NCBI GenBank assembly: GCA_937921775.1
Contig: CAKZUK010000030.1
Coordinates: 1-43,630, forward strand
Direction of reading: 5' to 3'
DNA from: an uncultured Saprospiraceae bacterium
GTDB lineage: Bacteria; Bacteroidota; Bacteroidia; Chitinophagales; Saprospiraceae
Length of the DNA: 43,630 nt
Shown here: piece by piece, positions 14,732 to 23,250 of the stretch
How the letters are laid out: every line of letters begins with the position of its first letter
Position numbering within the stretch: position 1 is the first letter of the stretch
Made by a program: the position numbers and the translations under genes
The notes under the pieces: generated by a model
Databases searched by the model: none
The model's input: the letters and a program-made list of their open reading frames with translations, nothing else
Told to the model about the DNA's origin: nothing

Positions 14732-14934
14732 TGGAGGATGACGAAACATTTGAGGTAAAATTCATGACAACCTACCACCTTTGCCATTTAAGCGCATGCG
14801 GAAACCACATTGAGGAAATGGAGGTCACGAAGTCAGAATTAGACGAAATTGTTGAGACTGAATTAGACTGGGATATTGTGACACCAAAACACCCAAATAA
14901 ACCCGAAAACATTAAAAAACCACCGAAAAATTAA
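14731..14934 (+). CDS. Hypothetical acidic protein, 67 aa
   Basis: Shares one base with the stop of the previous gene. Has an HLCHLSACGNH segment that could bind metal, then an acidic helix and a lysine/proline-rich tail. Not recognised. Confidence 0.55.
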   Translation: MEDDETFEVKFMTTYHLCHLSACGNHIEEMEVTKSELDEIVETELDWDIVTPKHPNKPENIKKPPKN

Positions 14935-14946
14935 GTATCTTTAAAT
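14933..14946 (+). promoter_or_regulatory. Possible promoter before the 15011 gene
   Basis: TATCTTTA lies in AAGTATCTTTAAAT, at the stop of the preceding gene, one base from TAnnTTTG. No TTG is present at the right distance upstream. Confidence 0.3.
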
Positions 14947-15010
14947 CAATTGGTTAGTGTGAAATTTCCCTAGCTGGGATACTTGAAAATTAGGATTAAA
15001 AGTTGTGACA

Positions 15011-15280
15011 ATGAATTGGACTGAAATTGAAAAAGGAAACAAAATTATACCGTACGACCACACTACATGCGATACGCCATTAGGTATGTTTATAATCACA
15101 TGGAAATCATGGAAGGAAACGCCTGCCTTTAGCCTTGAAATTGAAGGGCAATACATAAGCACAGAGCGCACTATAGACGACGCAAAGACCTACGCAGAGC
15201 ACTACCTCAATAAGAAATCAAGCGAACTGAATCGCTACCTAAATAGATGCAAGCCGTGTTCACCATCTACGAAGCAATAG
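15011..15280 (+). CDS. Hypothetical protein, 89 aa
   Basis: ATG 15011 is used (GTG at 15005 also possible). Compact beta segments (PLGMFIITWKSWKETPAFSLEI) are followed by a helix (TIDDAKTYAEHYLNKK). A similar plan is seen in the proteins at 4156 and 24069. Not recognised. Confidence 0.6.
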   Translation: MNWTEIEKGNKIIPYDHTTCDTPLGMFIITWKSWKETPAFSLEIEGQYISTERTIDDAKTYAEHYLNKKSSELNRYLNRCKPCSPSTKQ

Positions 15281-15317
15281 CAAACATAATAACAAGAATT
15301 GTTTTAATAATTAAGAA

Positions 15318-15668
15318 ATGAAACACTATCTAACAGAAATAACAGCAGTGTGCAGGCTAACAGGCAACACTATCCAGATTGACGGCCCTTTGATAGTTGC
15401 GGAATCATTTGAGCAAGCGGAAGAAATAGCCCCTAGATGGGTAGAGGTAATTGGTGAGATAGTAGGGGAGGTTGATTGGGACGACAATATTATTGAGCAA
15501 GAAGTTGACCTTGAAGCAGAATTAAGAGAAATTCCAGAGGAGGAGTATGAATCGTTTGTTGGAAACCTAATTATTGAAATGGAACAAAAACTAACTAAAG
15601 TATTCGGCGAACCTCAAATGTTATTCTTTGCCGATGTTGAGCGAATAAATATGTATCAAATAAATTAG
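15318..15668 (+). CDS. Hypothetical acidic protein, 116 aa
   Basis: Strongly acidic in its second half (EVDLEAELREIPEEEYESF), with an N-terminal beta-type part that includes a FEQAEEIAPRWVEVIGEIVG segment. Such layouts occur in phage proteins of unknown role. It stops 3 nt before the HExxH gene. Confidence 0.65.
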   Translation: MKHYLTEITAVCRLTGNTIQIDGPLIVAESFEQAEEIAPRWVEVIGEIVGEVDWDDNIIEQEVDLEAELREIPEEEYESFVGNLIIEMEQKLTKVFGEPQMLFFADVERINMYQIN

Positions 15669-15671
15669 AAA

Positions 15672-16043
15672 ATGAAAACAAAATACGACAACTACGATGT
15701 GCCGATCTATAAGGGAAAATTTCTTGTGGTTATTTGTGATGACGTAGCCAAACTAGAAAAGAAATTCCCACACCTAAAAGAATTTGAGTTAAGCGAGCTG
15801 TATGCGCACTCCTTTCTTAGTGGCGGTGGAATTATGTGTGTATTTAATCCAAGGAACGAACATAAACTAACCTACGGGGTCATTGCGCATGAAGCAGTCC
15901 ACATTGCCAATTTTATCTCCTTAAGGAAAGGTGTAATTGTCGATGGGAATAACGACGAACCACAAGCCTATCTAGTTGACTGGGTAACAACAAGGATTCA
16001 CGAAACTTTAATCAAAAACAACGTAGAAATAATTAACAAATGA
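15672..16043 (+). CDS. Putative HExxH zinc metallopeptidase, 123 aa
   Basis: HEAVH at 73-77 supplies two zinc ligands and the catalytic glutamate; NDEPQAYLVDW about 20 residues later supplies the probable third ligand (glutamate). The N-terminal part includes FLVVICDD. Phages often carry a short HExxH protein of this kind near tail genes, with unknown substrates. No signal peptide. It overlaps the next gene by 4 nt (ATGA). Confidence 0.75.
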   Translation: MKTKYDNYDVPIYKGKFLVVICDDVAKLEKKFPHLKEFELSELYAHSFLSGGGIMCVFNPRNEHKLTYGVIAHEAVHIANFISLRKGVIVDGNNDEPQAYLVDWVTTRIHETLIKNNVEIINK

Positions 16044-16168
16044 CAATCCAAGAAAAAGCCGAAAAAATATACTCCGAGCTATTCGGAAAACCAAAGACCC
16101 ATGCAGAATGGGCAGATAGTTTTAACATTAAAGGAAAAATTAAAAGAATACTCAATGGAACTAATTAA
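16040..16168 (+). CDS. Small hypothetical protein, 42 aa
   Basis: A short frame opening MTIQEKAEKIYSELFGKPKT with a basic C-terminus. It overlaps the stop of the metallopeptidase by 4 nt and the next gene by 14 nt, an arrangement that favours real translation. Not recognised. Confidence 0.5.
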   Translation: MTIQEKAEKIYSELFGKPKTHAEWADSFNIKGKIKRILNGTN

Positions 16169-16586
16169 ATCAAAAAACCAACTAGACGACATCACAGCCA
16201 AAAAGGCATTTGATCAGGCGTTTGCCAACCTTCAAAAACACTTTAGAGAGGGCGTATTTATATTCGCTGCCAACGATGGACTAGCAAAGAACAATATTGA
16301 CCAACCCCAATTGTTAATCGCTGCTATGGTTGCTCAAGACACCGCAGCCGTTAACCGATACGACCATAAGGGAAAGCAGCTTTATCATTTCTTCAAATCA
16401 ATTACTAACCTAATGGATATCAACCGAGCGGAATGGGTAGGTAAGCGAACAGAAAAAGAGAAACAGGTAGCCCATAAAAACTATCTAAAGTCAGCACATG
16501 GAAGATCGGACAATCCATTCGATTATGAGACGTTTTGCCAAAAGTTGGGTTTGTATCCTGGCACTATGGTTGATTTCTTTGAATAG
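16155..16586 (+). CDS. Hypothetical protein, 143 aa
   Basis: ATG 16155 is chosen; a frame from 16101 would overlap the 42-aa gene. A soluble helical protein with ANDGLAKNNIDQPQLLIAAMVAQDTAAVNRYDHKGKQ as its most distinctive part. Not recognised. Confidence 0.65.
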   Translation: MELIKSKNQLDDITAKKAFDQAFANLQKHFREGVFIFAANDGLAKNNIDQPQLLIAAMVAQDTAAVNRYDHKGKQLYHFFKSITNLMDINRAEWVGKRTEKEKQVAHKNYLKSAHGRSDNPFDYETFCQKLGLYPGTMVDFFE

Positions 16587-16599
16587 TAAAAAAATAGCA

Positions 16600-16722
16600 A
16601 TGAGAATACCAAGAAAGCTAAAGAAGAAAATCAAACGACTAGCCAAAGAAAATCCAACCCACGCAATTGATTTAATTAATAAATTATGGGTTCGGGGAGA
16701 ATGGATTGATCGTTCAGTCTAA
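16600..16722 (+). CDS. Small basic protein, 40 aa
   Basis: Opens MRIPRKLKKKIKRLAKENP, strongly basic, then a helix ending WVRGEWIDRSV. It follows the previous stop after 13 nt; a promoter for the tape measure gene overlaps its 3' end. Not recognised. Confidence 0.5.
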   Translation: MRIPRKLKKKIKRLAKENPTHAIDLINKLWVRGEWIDRSV

Positions 16723-16736
16723 ATCCCGTACCTTTA
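16706..16736 (+). promoter_or_regulatory. Bacteroidota-type promoter for the tape measure gene
   Basis: TTG 16706-16708, a 20-nt spacer and TACCTTTA at 16729-16736, one base from TAnnTTTG. The tape measure ATG lies 56 nt downstream, so a late transcript may start here. Confidence 0.55.
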
Positions 16737-16792
16737 CACCAAGAGAAAAGCCATATTTAATAACCTCACCCGCCATAGATGAGTGTTAACAA

Positions 16793-19534
16793 ATGGCAAC
16801 AATAGCAAAGCGGAACATTTTACTAGAATATAAAACTAGATACGACGACCGCGCCACAAAGAAATTAAAGAAGGACACCAAAGAAACGTCCGACGGATTT
16901 AAGATTGCAAAAGCTAACCTAGCAGCATTATTCGCGTTTGAAGCTGCCAAAGGTGCAATTTCTGGACTTGCTCAACTGGGGCAAGCTGGAATACAAGCCG
17001 CGATCAACTTTGAGCAAACAGAGGTAGCCTTTACCACGTTCTTAGGATCAGCAGAAGCGGCAACAAAGATACTCAAGGATTTAAACGAATTCTCGGTGTC
17101 TACTCCTTTTGAACCTACTGAGGTAATCAACGCAGGACAGCAGCTTTTGGCGTTTGGAATCTCCAGCGATAAAGTTGTCGATTCGCTTCGCATTTTGGGT
17201 AATGCATCCGCAGGAACAGGGACGGACTTGCAAGATTTGGCTTTTGTTTATGGTCAGATTAGAACGCAACAAACGGCCTATACTGAGGACCTTAATCAAT
17301 TTGCTTCTAGAGGAATTCCAATATTCGATTTACTAGGCGATCAATTAGGTATCGCAGCAAGCGAAGTAAAGAAGTTTGCCAGTACTGGAAAGATTGGATT
17401 TGATGATATAGAGAAAGCATTCGAGGCCATGTCTGCGGAAGGTGGTCAATTCTTCGGGTTGATTGAAAAGCAAAGCCAAACAGTAGGAGGTAGAATTTCA
17501 ACCTTAGTTGGTAATTTCGGAGCACTTCAAAAAGCAATTGGGCAACGTCTACTCGGATCAGTATCAACAGCAGTAGACTTTTTCAATAAACTAACCAAAT
17601 CCGCTACTGAATTTGTAAAAGTCAAAGTATCAGAGGAGATAGAAGAGGAACGGCAAGGACTACAGTTGCTAGTAGGTCAAATAACAGACGCCAACACATC
17701 CCAAGAGGACAGAAACAAACTAATTTCCACACTACAAGCGCAATACCCTGACTTCTTAGGTAATTTGGATGCAGAGACAGCAAGCAACGAAGAACTAGGC
17801 CAAAGGTTACAGGAAGTAAACGACTTATATTTAGCTAGAATCATAATTTCTAAAGCAGCAGAAGAGGTTGAACGACTCCAAGAACGACAAAGAAACTTAG
17901 TAGCAAACCAAGCAGCCCGACAAATATCCAATATTCGCGCATTAAATGAAGCTAGGGACTTTCTAGGAGATCAAACATTAACTTTAGCAGCAGCAGAGGC
18001 AAGACTAGCAGAAACGGCCACACTATCCACTAACCAAAGAACAGGCGCGACAATTGCAGGGAATGAAGAAGCCAGAATCCTTGACAGGCTAAGAACTGAA
18101 AAGGCAAGTCTAACGGCGGCGGAAATTGCACAAGCAAACGCAGGTAAAGACGTAGTTGCAGCAACGAACGAACAAAACAAAATCCTAGAGGAACTAAGAT
18201 TACAATATCCAGAATTAGCCGCACTACTGGACCGCCAAAACGAAGTAACTGACAAAAATACTAAGTCGACTAAGAAAAACACCATCTCCAAAAAGGAAGC
18301 AGAAGCAGCAGAAAAAGCAAGATTGCGAGCTTTAGAGAATATTATAGATTTAGAAAACGCACTAATTAAGGACGACGTAGAACGATCAATTGCACAAGCG
18401 GAGGCAACCAACAGAAGGACAAAAGCAGCTGTAGGAGGAACAGATCAACAAATCGCACGTCAACGGGAACTACTGGATCAACTCTTACAAATCGAAATCC
18501 AGGAAATAAAACTGGCAGACCTAAAATCAAATGCAGACGAACCACCAGAACTATTACAGCGACTTGGTGACGATCCATCTTCAAGGCGAAAGTTTCTAGC
18601 GGATCAGGAGATTGCAGAAATTGACCGAATTAACGAGGCTTTGCAACTTTCCGTACGTGAGCAGGAACTTGCAGACGAACAGAAAATTAGGAGTTTGGAG
18701 AGCGTCAAGGAGGCTAGGAAGGCGAACGCGGAAGCGGCAAAGGAGATTGCAAGCGAATTAATAGAAATAGGGACAACGGTACTTCAAAACGCGCAGGAGA
18801 ACGCGGAAGGTGAAATTGAAAACCAGCGATCAAGAATTGAAAAATTACGAAGCATCCAGGATGAAGCAGTAGCGGACCAACTCGAATTAGAAGAAAATCG
18901 ATTAAACGAATTAGTCAGGAAAAGAGAGGCTTTCGTAAGGGCTCAAAGAGTATTAGCGGCGGTGGAAATTGCTATAAATGAGGCAGTTACGTTGAGTAAC
19001 TCAATAAAGGCGGTGAGTGTCGCTGTGGCGGAAGGAAATGTTTTCGGCGGTATCCTTGCGGCAGCATCGATCGCAGCAAGTATAGCAAGTATCGGGTTGT
19101 CGGTTGGCAATGCGTTTTCAGATATACCAGCTTTTTTCGAAGGAACGGAACGGCTAACAAAAAGCGGACGAGCACCAAGTGACACGGATGGTTTTCCAAT
19201 CATCGCACATGGCAACGAGCGGATAATGACAGCAGACCAAAATAGAAAAATTGGCTATGGAATTTCTAATGATCAATTGGTCCAAGGTTTTCAAGCCTAT
19301 AGAGAATTCAGAAACCGACCAACGTACACGGCCAATATTCTAACATCAAACCAAGCACCAAACGAAAGTAAGATCCTAGCCGAAAAGATAGACAACACTA
19401 ACAAGAAATTAGATGAACTACTTCAGCAGAATTTCCAAAATAAAACGATAGTTAGGTTTGACGAATCAGGGTTAACAGTCATGGAACGAAGATATACAGC
19501 CGGATTACTAAAGAAAACAAGAAAAAGAAATTAG
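16793..19534 (+). CDS. Tail tape measure protein, 913 aa
   Basis: Sets tail length and lies in the tail tube. Residues about 60-270 form the conserved tape-measure N-terminal domain (FEQTEVAFTTFLGSAEAA, FGISSDKVVDSLRILGN, LNQFASRGIPIFDLLG, STGKIGFDDIEKAF). Residues 270-700 are long charged coiled coils. At 715-780 a glycine/alanine-rich hydrophobic stretch (GNVFGGILAAASIAASIASIGLSVGNAF) is typical of the membrane-interacting part. A C-terminal module (PIIAHGNERIMTADQNRKI) recurs in Bacteroidota phage tape measures. I see no cysteine in the whole protein, unlike most neighbours. A promoter is at 16706. Confidence 0.93.
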   Translation: MATIAKRNILLEYKTRYDDRATKKLKKDTKETSDGFKIAKANLAALFAFEAAKGAISGLAQLGQAGIQAAINFEQTEVAFTTFLGSAEAATKILKDLNEFSVSTPFEPTEVINAGQQLLAFGISSDKVVDSLRILGNASAGTGTDLQDLAFVYGQIRTQQTAYTEDLNQFASRGIPIFDLLGDQLGIAASEVKKFASTGKIGFDDIEKAFEAMSAEGGQFFGLIEKQSQTVGGRISTLVGNFGALQKAIGQRLLGSVSTAVDFFNKLTKSATEFVKVKVSEEIEEERQGLQLLVGQITDANTSQEDRNKLISTLQAQYPDFLGNLDAETASNEELGQRLQEVNDLYLARIIISKAAEEVERLQERQRNLVANQAARQISNIRALNEARDFLGDQTLTLAAAEARLAETATLSTNQRTGATIAGNEEARILDRLRTEKASLTAAEIAQANAGKDVVAATNEQNKILEELRLQYPELAALLDRQNEVTDKNTKSTKKNTISKKEAEAAEKARLRALENIIDLENALIKDDVERSIAQAEATNRRTKAAVGGTDQQIARQRELLDQLLQIEIQEIKLADLKSNADEPPELLQRLGDDPSSRRKFLADQEIAEIDRINEALQLSVREQELADEQKIRSLESVKEARKANAEAAKEIASELIEIGTTVLQNAQENAEGEIENQRSRIEKLRSIQDEAVADQLELEENRLNELVRKREAFVRAQRVLAAVEIAINEAVTLSNSIKAVSVAVAEGNVFGGILAAASIAASIASIGLSVGNAFSDIPAFFEGTERLTKSGRAPSDTDGFPIIAHGNERIMTADQNRKIGYGISNDQLVQGFQAYREFRNRPTYTANILTSNQAPNESKILAEKIDNTNKKLDELLQQNFQNKTIVRFDESGLTVMERRYTAGLLKKTRKRN

Positions 19535-19535
19535 C

Positions 19536-21179
19536 ATGAATAGAGTATGGTTAGGGGAAAGTAAACTAAAACTAAAAGAGTATTCACTTGATGAAATACA
19601 GGGATTTGAAGCACCGTCTCTGACGTTCTCCAGGGATACGGACACAAGGACTGTCAATGTTAGCGATAGTGGTGACCTTTTATTTACTGGCAAGGCTTAT
19701 GACTTTTTAGTGGAGCAGCTATTTACGCCACCTTGCAGGAATCAGCTTTGTATTCGTCTTTATATTGAATGTTGTGATCGTTACATTGATTATTTGATTA
19801 CTCCAGGCGGGATGGTCCATTGTCCAGATGAATGTACAATTTCGGGTGTTGCAAGTGGCGTCTATGATACTGATACTTGTATGGCTCGATTAAATAAAAT
19901 TTGGTGGACGAATAATGGAGTTGATCAGGGGGAATTTAAGGATAACATAACAACGCAGGCAAATATTCCATACTGTGGAGGCGGTTCGTTTTGGTTGTTT
20001 TTACTTGGGGCCATACTTGGACCAATATTAAGCGTAGGGGCGTTGCTAGGTGTAGGTGAAAAAGTACTGGAAAGGTTGGCAGGATGCGGCAAGAGTCACG
20101 GAATTTACAAAATTCGTGAGATTATTGAGTTTAACCTAAAACGATGCGGACTGTCTTTTAAATCAAATATTCTAAACGCTGGAGGGAAATATGATTGCCT
20201 GTCTATAGTTTGCGCTCAAAACGTAGAAGGGCAAAGCGATTGCCCGCTGTGGATCGACCTTAATGCGCCTATAGTTTCGTTTGTCGAACTTATGAACGAC
20301 CTAAAAAAGGTATTCAATGCCGACTACAGGATAGTAGATGGACAATTTTGCTTTGACACAGAGGAGGATTTAAACGCAAGATATAAGGATGTACTAACGG
20401 ATGTAGATAAGTCCTACAGAGACGGCCTAGCAGACGAGCCGCCATGTTACGCGATGGAAGAGGATGACCGTTGCGCTTATGGTCGTTTTGAATATTCCTC
20501 CGATAGCCTAGATAGCAGCGCGAACACAGTAAAAAACATTTACAACGACCTTGTTGAGTGGAATGATCCACCGCAGAAGGGAAGGAATAAGGAATGTGCG
20601 TGCATCCTTGAAAACTTTAGTCCAGCAGCATTCGCGGGAGACGTTTACCACATAAGCGACAAGGATCAAGCATTGTTTAGCGGCAATCCTCAGGTATACA
20701 GACCATTCGGCGCGCTAATTTTAACAGAAGGAGTCTCAGAAAAATGCAAGTTGCTGAACGTGGCTAGCTACCGAAACGGCCCAGGAAATTGCAATTACGC
20801 AATAGTAGAAAACAAAATAGCTGACAACCAAACGGGGACATTGGATGTACTCGAAACAGGAGACCAATACAACCCATTCCCATTGCACCAACGACACATC
20901 TTTAATTGCTCGTTGTTGTTTGCAGAACAAGCACCGTGGCCAGAGTTATACAAATGTTACCACGCAACAGAAGACCCGCGAAACGCAGACAAAAAGAAAT
21001 GGATTATTAACCAATTCAGCGAAGATATCCGATGTGAAGTTTTTGATTCAGTCCTAGAAAACGGGATGGACACGGCAATACAAACGGCTAACGGGTTAGG
21101 TTTTGCAGAAGAAATTGAATTTAATTTCAAAACAAACCAAGTGATTTACAAAAATATTAGAATCTGCCAGGAGCTATAA
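19536..21179 (+). CDS. Tail tip / distal tail protein, cysteine-rich, 547 aa
   Basis: Follows the tape measure gene by 1 nt, where distal tail or hub proteins lie. The N-terminal part is beta-rich and starts LWLGE-like with SGDLLFTGKAYDFLVEQL. A glycine-rich hydrophobic segment (FWLFLLGAILGPILSVGALLGVGE) sits near residues 150-180. I count about 24 cysteines (4%), in pairs such as CC, CPDEC and CAC. It may join the tail tube to the fibres. Not firmly recognised; its 3' end overlaps the minus-strand lipoprotein gene by 6 nt. Confidence 0.65.
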   Translation: MNRVWLGESKLKLKEYSLDEIQGFEAPSLTFSRDTDTRTVNVSDSGDLLFTGKAYDFLVEQLFTPPCRNQLCIRLYIECCDRYIDYLITPGGMVHCPDECTISGVASGVYDTDTCMARLNKIWWTNNGVDQGEFKDNITTQANIPYCGGGSFWLFLLGAILGPILSVGALLGVGEKVLERLAGCGKSHGIYKIREIIEFNLKRCGLSFKSNILNAGGKYDCLSIVCAQNVEGQSDCPLWIDLNAPIVSFVELMNDLKKVFNADYRIVDGQFCFDTEEDLNARYKDVLTDVDKSYRDGLADEPPCYAMEEDDRCAYGRFEYSSDSLDSSANTVKNIYNDLVEWNDPPQKGRNKECACILENFSPAAFAGDVYHISDKDQALFSGNPQVYRPFGALILTEGVSEKCKLLNVASYRNGPGNCNYAIVENKIADNQTGTLDVLETGDQYNPFPLHQRHIFNCSLLFAEQAPWPELYKCYHATEDPRNADKKKWIINQFSEDIRCEVFDSVLENGMDTAIQTANGLGFAEEIEFNFKTNQVIYKNIRICQEL

Positions 21180-21533
21180 ACGAGACATAAGGATATGGCA
21201 GCCGTTGTTGTTAGTGAACCTTATTAGGTTTTCGTTTTCAAACACGTAGTCCGCGCTGACTTCGTTTGTTGAGTTTACGAAGTTTGTAATTATCTTGCCT
21301 CCAGAAATTCTCCATTCAAACGTGGAAGTCGGGATGTTGTCACAGTCTTCGTAGCCTCTCATATACTGGTCGTCAAAGGAATTACAGGACAGGGTTGATT
21401 CGCACGTGTTTTCGGTTTGCTCCCAATCGCCAAAGAAGTCAATGCGTTTTGGATTCTCAGGATCAAAGATTGCATCTTTCTTGCAGGAAGAAAAAAGGAA
21501 TAAAGTAGATAGTAGAATTATTAAGTATTTCAT
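21174..21533 (-). CDS. Lipoprotein, 119 aa
   Basis: The signal MKYLIILLSTLFLFSSCKKD has a lipobox (FSSC) and KK after the cysteine, as in Bacteroidota lipoproteins. The mature part is a small lipocalin-like or beta-rich domain (FFGDWEQTEN, TFEWRISGGKIITNF). Start at 21533 is chosen because an upstream in-frame ATG would push the signal eight residues inward. Phage lipoproteins often block superinfection. It is part of a minus-strand accessory group and converges on the tail gene. Confidence 0.75.
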   Translation of the reverse strand: MKYLIILLSTLFLFSSCKKDAIFDPENPKRIDFFGDWEQTENTCESTLSCNSFDDQYMRGYEDCDNIPTSTFEWRISGGKIITNFVNSTNEVSADYVFENENLIRFTNNNGCHILMSRL

Positions 21534-21538
21534 GTTGT

Positions 21539-22582
21539 TTAATTGTAAGATTCGCAAGTATTTTTAATTTGATCATTGAAATTATAAATGTCGTTCAATG
21601 CTTCGATTTTATGCTTTTCAATTTCTCTTTTTTCGTCAAAGATTCCAATATACCAGTTATTTGATTCTAACCATAATCTGCAAATTGGCTTCCGGTTGTT
21701 GTCATCAAGAAGTACACCAAAGTAAGATTTTGTGTCACGGTAAGATATACGGGATGGGTCAATATCGTTTCTTAGCATTGATTTAATAAGGTGGAAGGCT
21801 TCAATTTCATCTTCAGTAGTATTGATCCCATTTGATTTTTCAACCTCCTCCACTGGCTCTTCTTTGGGCTTCACGTCTATCGCTGTTTGCAGTCTATTTT
21901 GTACGGCATCATTAAGAAATAATGAGAATGCTTTTGATATTATTGGCTTAAGCGCGAATATCGCCTTGGTTGTCATTTTGCCTTCATACACCTTATTCCC
22001 AAAGAATTTAATGAAGTCGTCGTCGGGATCTGCCGTTTGTTCTCCTAGATAAGTGACTAAGGCATTGAGGTATTTTAAATCGCTTGCCCGTTCCATGATC
22101 ATTTCTTCGTCAAATACCTCTTTTGCAAATTTCGATAATTCGCCAACAGTTACTTCCTTGAGGTTAGTCATATCAAACGAAAGGAAAGGTTTTTTGTCTA
22201 ATACATTCGGTTTTGATAGATCGGTAAAGAATCGGTAATCAATACCATTTGTCAAGATTGCAAATTTTACTTTTGTTGTGTGGAAATATCGCTCTAACTG
22301 TGTTGTATGTACGTCTAGTTTTTCGCTCCAGTTCTTGCACTCAATTATAATAATCGGTTTACCTTCCTTCAAAATACAGTAATCAACCTTTTCGCCTTTT
22401 TTCTTACCAATATCTGCGATGTATTCTGGCACAACCTCCAGAGGGTCAAAGATGTCATAGCCTAATGCTTGGATAAATGGCATGATATAGGCATTCTTTG
22501 TGGCCTCCTCTGTGGTTATACGCTCCTTAGTTTGTCGGATACGGTTTGATATAGTTTCTAGTTTCGCATGCAGGGGGTTCAT
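21539..22582 (-). CDS. Type I restriction HsdR N-terminal-like, PD-(D/E)xK nuclease-like protein, 347 aa
   Basis: Residues about 1-170 match the HSDR_N-type nuclease fold: EEATKNAYIMPFIQALGYDIFDPLEV, then VDYCILKEGKPIIIIECK (catalytic D, and E-x-K). No helicase or methyltransferase domain follows, so it is not a complete type I enzyme. Residues 175-347 are helical and end with a small mixed domain. Stand-alone forms of this kind are common in prophages and are often annotated as restriction nucleases; a role in defence against other phages is an inference. It has its own promoter at 22607. Confidence 0.8.
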   Translation of the reverse strand: MNPLHAKLETISNRIRQTKERITTEEATKNAYIMPFIQALGYDIFDPLEVVPEYIADIGKKKGEKVDYCILKEGKPIIIIECKNWSEKLDVHTTQLERYFHTTKVKFAILTNGIDYRFFTDLSKPNVLDKKPFLSFDMTNLKEVTVGELSKFAKEVFDEEMIMERASDLKYLNALVTYLGEQTADPDDDFIKFFGNKVYEGKMTTKAIFALKPIISKAFSLFLNDAVQNRLQTAIDVKPKEEPVEEVEKSNGINTTEDEIEAFHLIKSMLRNDIDPSRISYRDTKSYFGVLLDDNNRKPICRLWLESNNWYIGIFDEKREIEKHKIEALNDIYNFNDQIKNTCESYN

Positions 22583-22606
22583 AATGGATTTAATTTTGGT
22601 GGTTTA

Positions 22607-22637
22607 CAAAACTAGGAAAAATATATTTTAAATTCAA
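22607..22637 (-). promoter_or_regulatory. Bacteroidota-type promoter for the PD-(D/E)xK gene
   Basis: Read on the minus strand: TTG (plus 22635-22637), a 20-nt spacer, then TAGTTTTG (plus 22607-22614). The ATG lies 24 nt downstream at 22582. Confidence 0.6.
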
Positions 22638-22638
22638 A

Positions 22639-22869
22639 TTAGGCTGCCTTGTCGTCCTCTATGGGAACTATATTGGCTTTGTATTCTAGTTTGTGACCTA
22701 AAGCCCTTAAGACCAATTCCAGGGTAGTGCTCCTGACTTTTTGGAACTTCTCAATGTTGACGACGGTCCGAATACTGACTTTCGCAATATTAGCCAATTC
22801 CGTCTGCGATAGATCCCGCGATCTTCGCTCCTTTCTTACAAATTTTCCTATCTGATTTGTGTCATACAT
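22639..22869 (-). CDS. XRE/HipB-like HTH regulator, 76 aa
   Basis: The HTH lies in LSQTELANIAKVSIRTVVNIE; the following LELVLRALGHKLEYKA is typical of HipB-like antitoxins/regulators. A longer frame (to 23037) starts with an unlikely hydrophobic stretch, so ATG 22869 is used. A promoter ends 4 nt upstream, implying a leaderless transcript. No HipA-type kinase is present; the neighbour is the PD-(D/E)xK protein. The region upstream holds repeated TTGCA motifs that may be its operators. Confidence 0.8.
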   Translation of the reverse strand: MYDTNQIGKFVRKERRSRDLSQTELANIAKVSIRTVVNIEKFQKVRSTTLELVLRALGHKLEYKANIVPIEDDKAA

Positions 22870-22873
22870 AATG

Positions 22874-22903
22874 CAAAGGTACGATAATTTTACAAACATG
22901 CAA
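22874..22903 (-). promoter_or_regulatory. Promoter of the XRE gene, leaderless
   Basis: Minus strand: TTG (plus 22901-22903), a 19-nt spacer and TACCTTTG (plus 22874-22881), an exact match to the consensus. The start codon begins 4 nt after the -7 element. Confidence 0.65.
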
Positions 22904-22992
22904 ATAACTTGCACAAATATACACAGTAAACACAAGGTACACACAACTAAAAAGAAAGTTTCTTGCATATTTTTTGCAGAAAACTTGCACAA
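22899..22992. promoter_or_regulatory. Cluster of TTGCA repeats, candidate XRE operators
   Basis: AACTTGCACAA occurs exactly at 22906-22916 and 22982-22992; TTGCAT at 22963-22968, TTGCAG at 22974-22979 and ATGCAA near 22899 share the core. The copies lie between the divergent XRE gene and the gene at 23056, where a repressor would act on both. Confidence 0.5.
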
Positions 22993-23055
22993 TCCAAATA
23001 TTATAACGATATTGTGAAGGAATTGATACGGTAACACACTTTAAAACTTAAAAAA

Positions 23056-23250
23056 ATGAATAATACAGCATCGAATTACCTTAAAAACGAGGAACTAATA
23101 GAAGAGTCTGGAAAGTTCTACATCTATAGCAGCGATACTGACATAAGAAGCAGAGTGTCAAAAAAAGATGCTGCCAGAATCCAAAACAAAGGAACCGAAT
23201 TGATTTACAAAAACGATTTTACTAAGGTTTGGAAAATTAAGACGATATGA
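23056..23250 (+). CDS. Hypothetical protein, 64 aa
   Basis: First divergent gene facing the XRE regulator. Small charged soluble protein with short beta segments (GKFYIYSSDTDI, then TELIYKNDFTKVWKI). It overlaps the next gene by 4 nt. Not recognised; repression by the XRE protein is inferred. Confidence 0.6.
   Translation: MNNTASNYLKNEELIEESGKFYIYSSDTDIRSRVSKKDAARIQNKGTELIYKNDFTKVWKIKTI

Noticed and set aside
17971..18411. Long minus-strand frame in the tape measure gene
   Set aside because: Low-complexity antisense of alanine/glutamate coiled-coil codons, a typical shadow.
22870..23037. Hydrophobic N-terminal extension of the XRE gene
   Set aside because: It spans the promoter and operator repeats; the ATG after the promoter gives a normal HTH protein.
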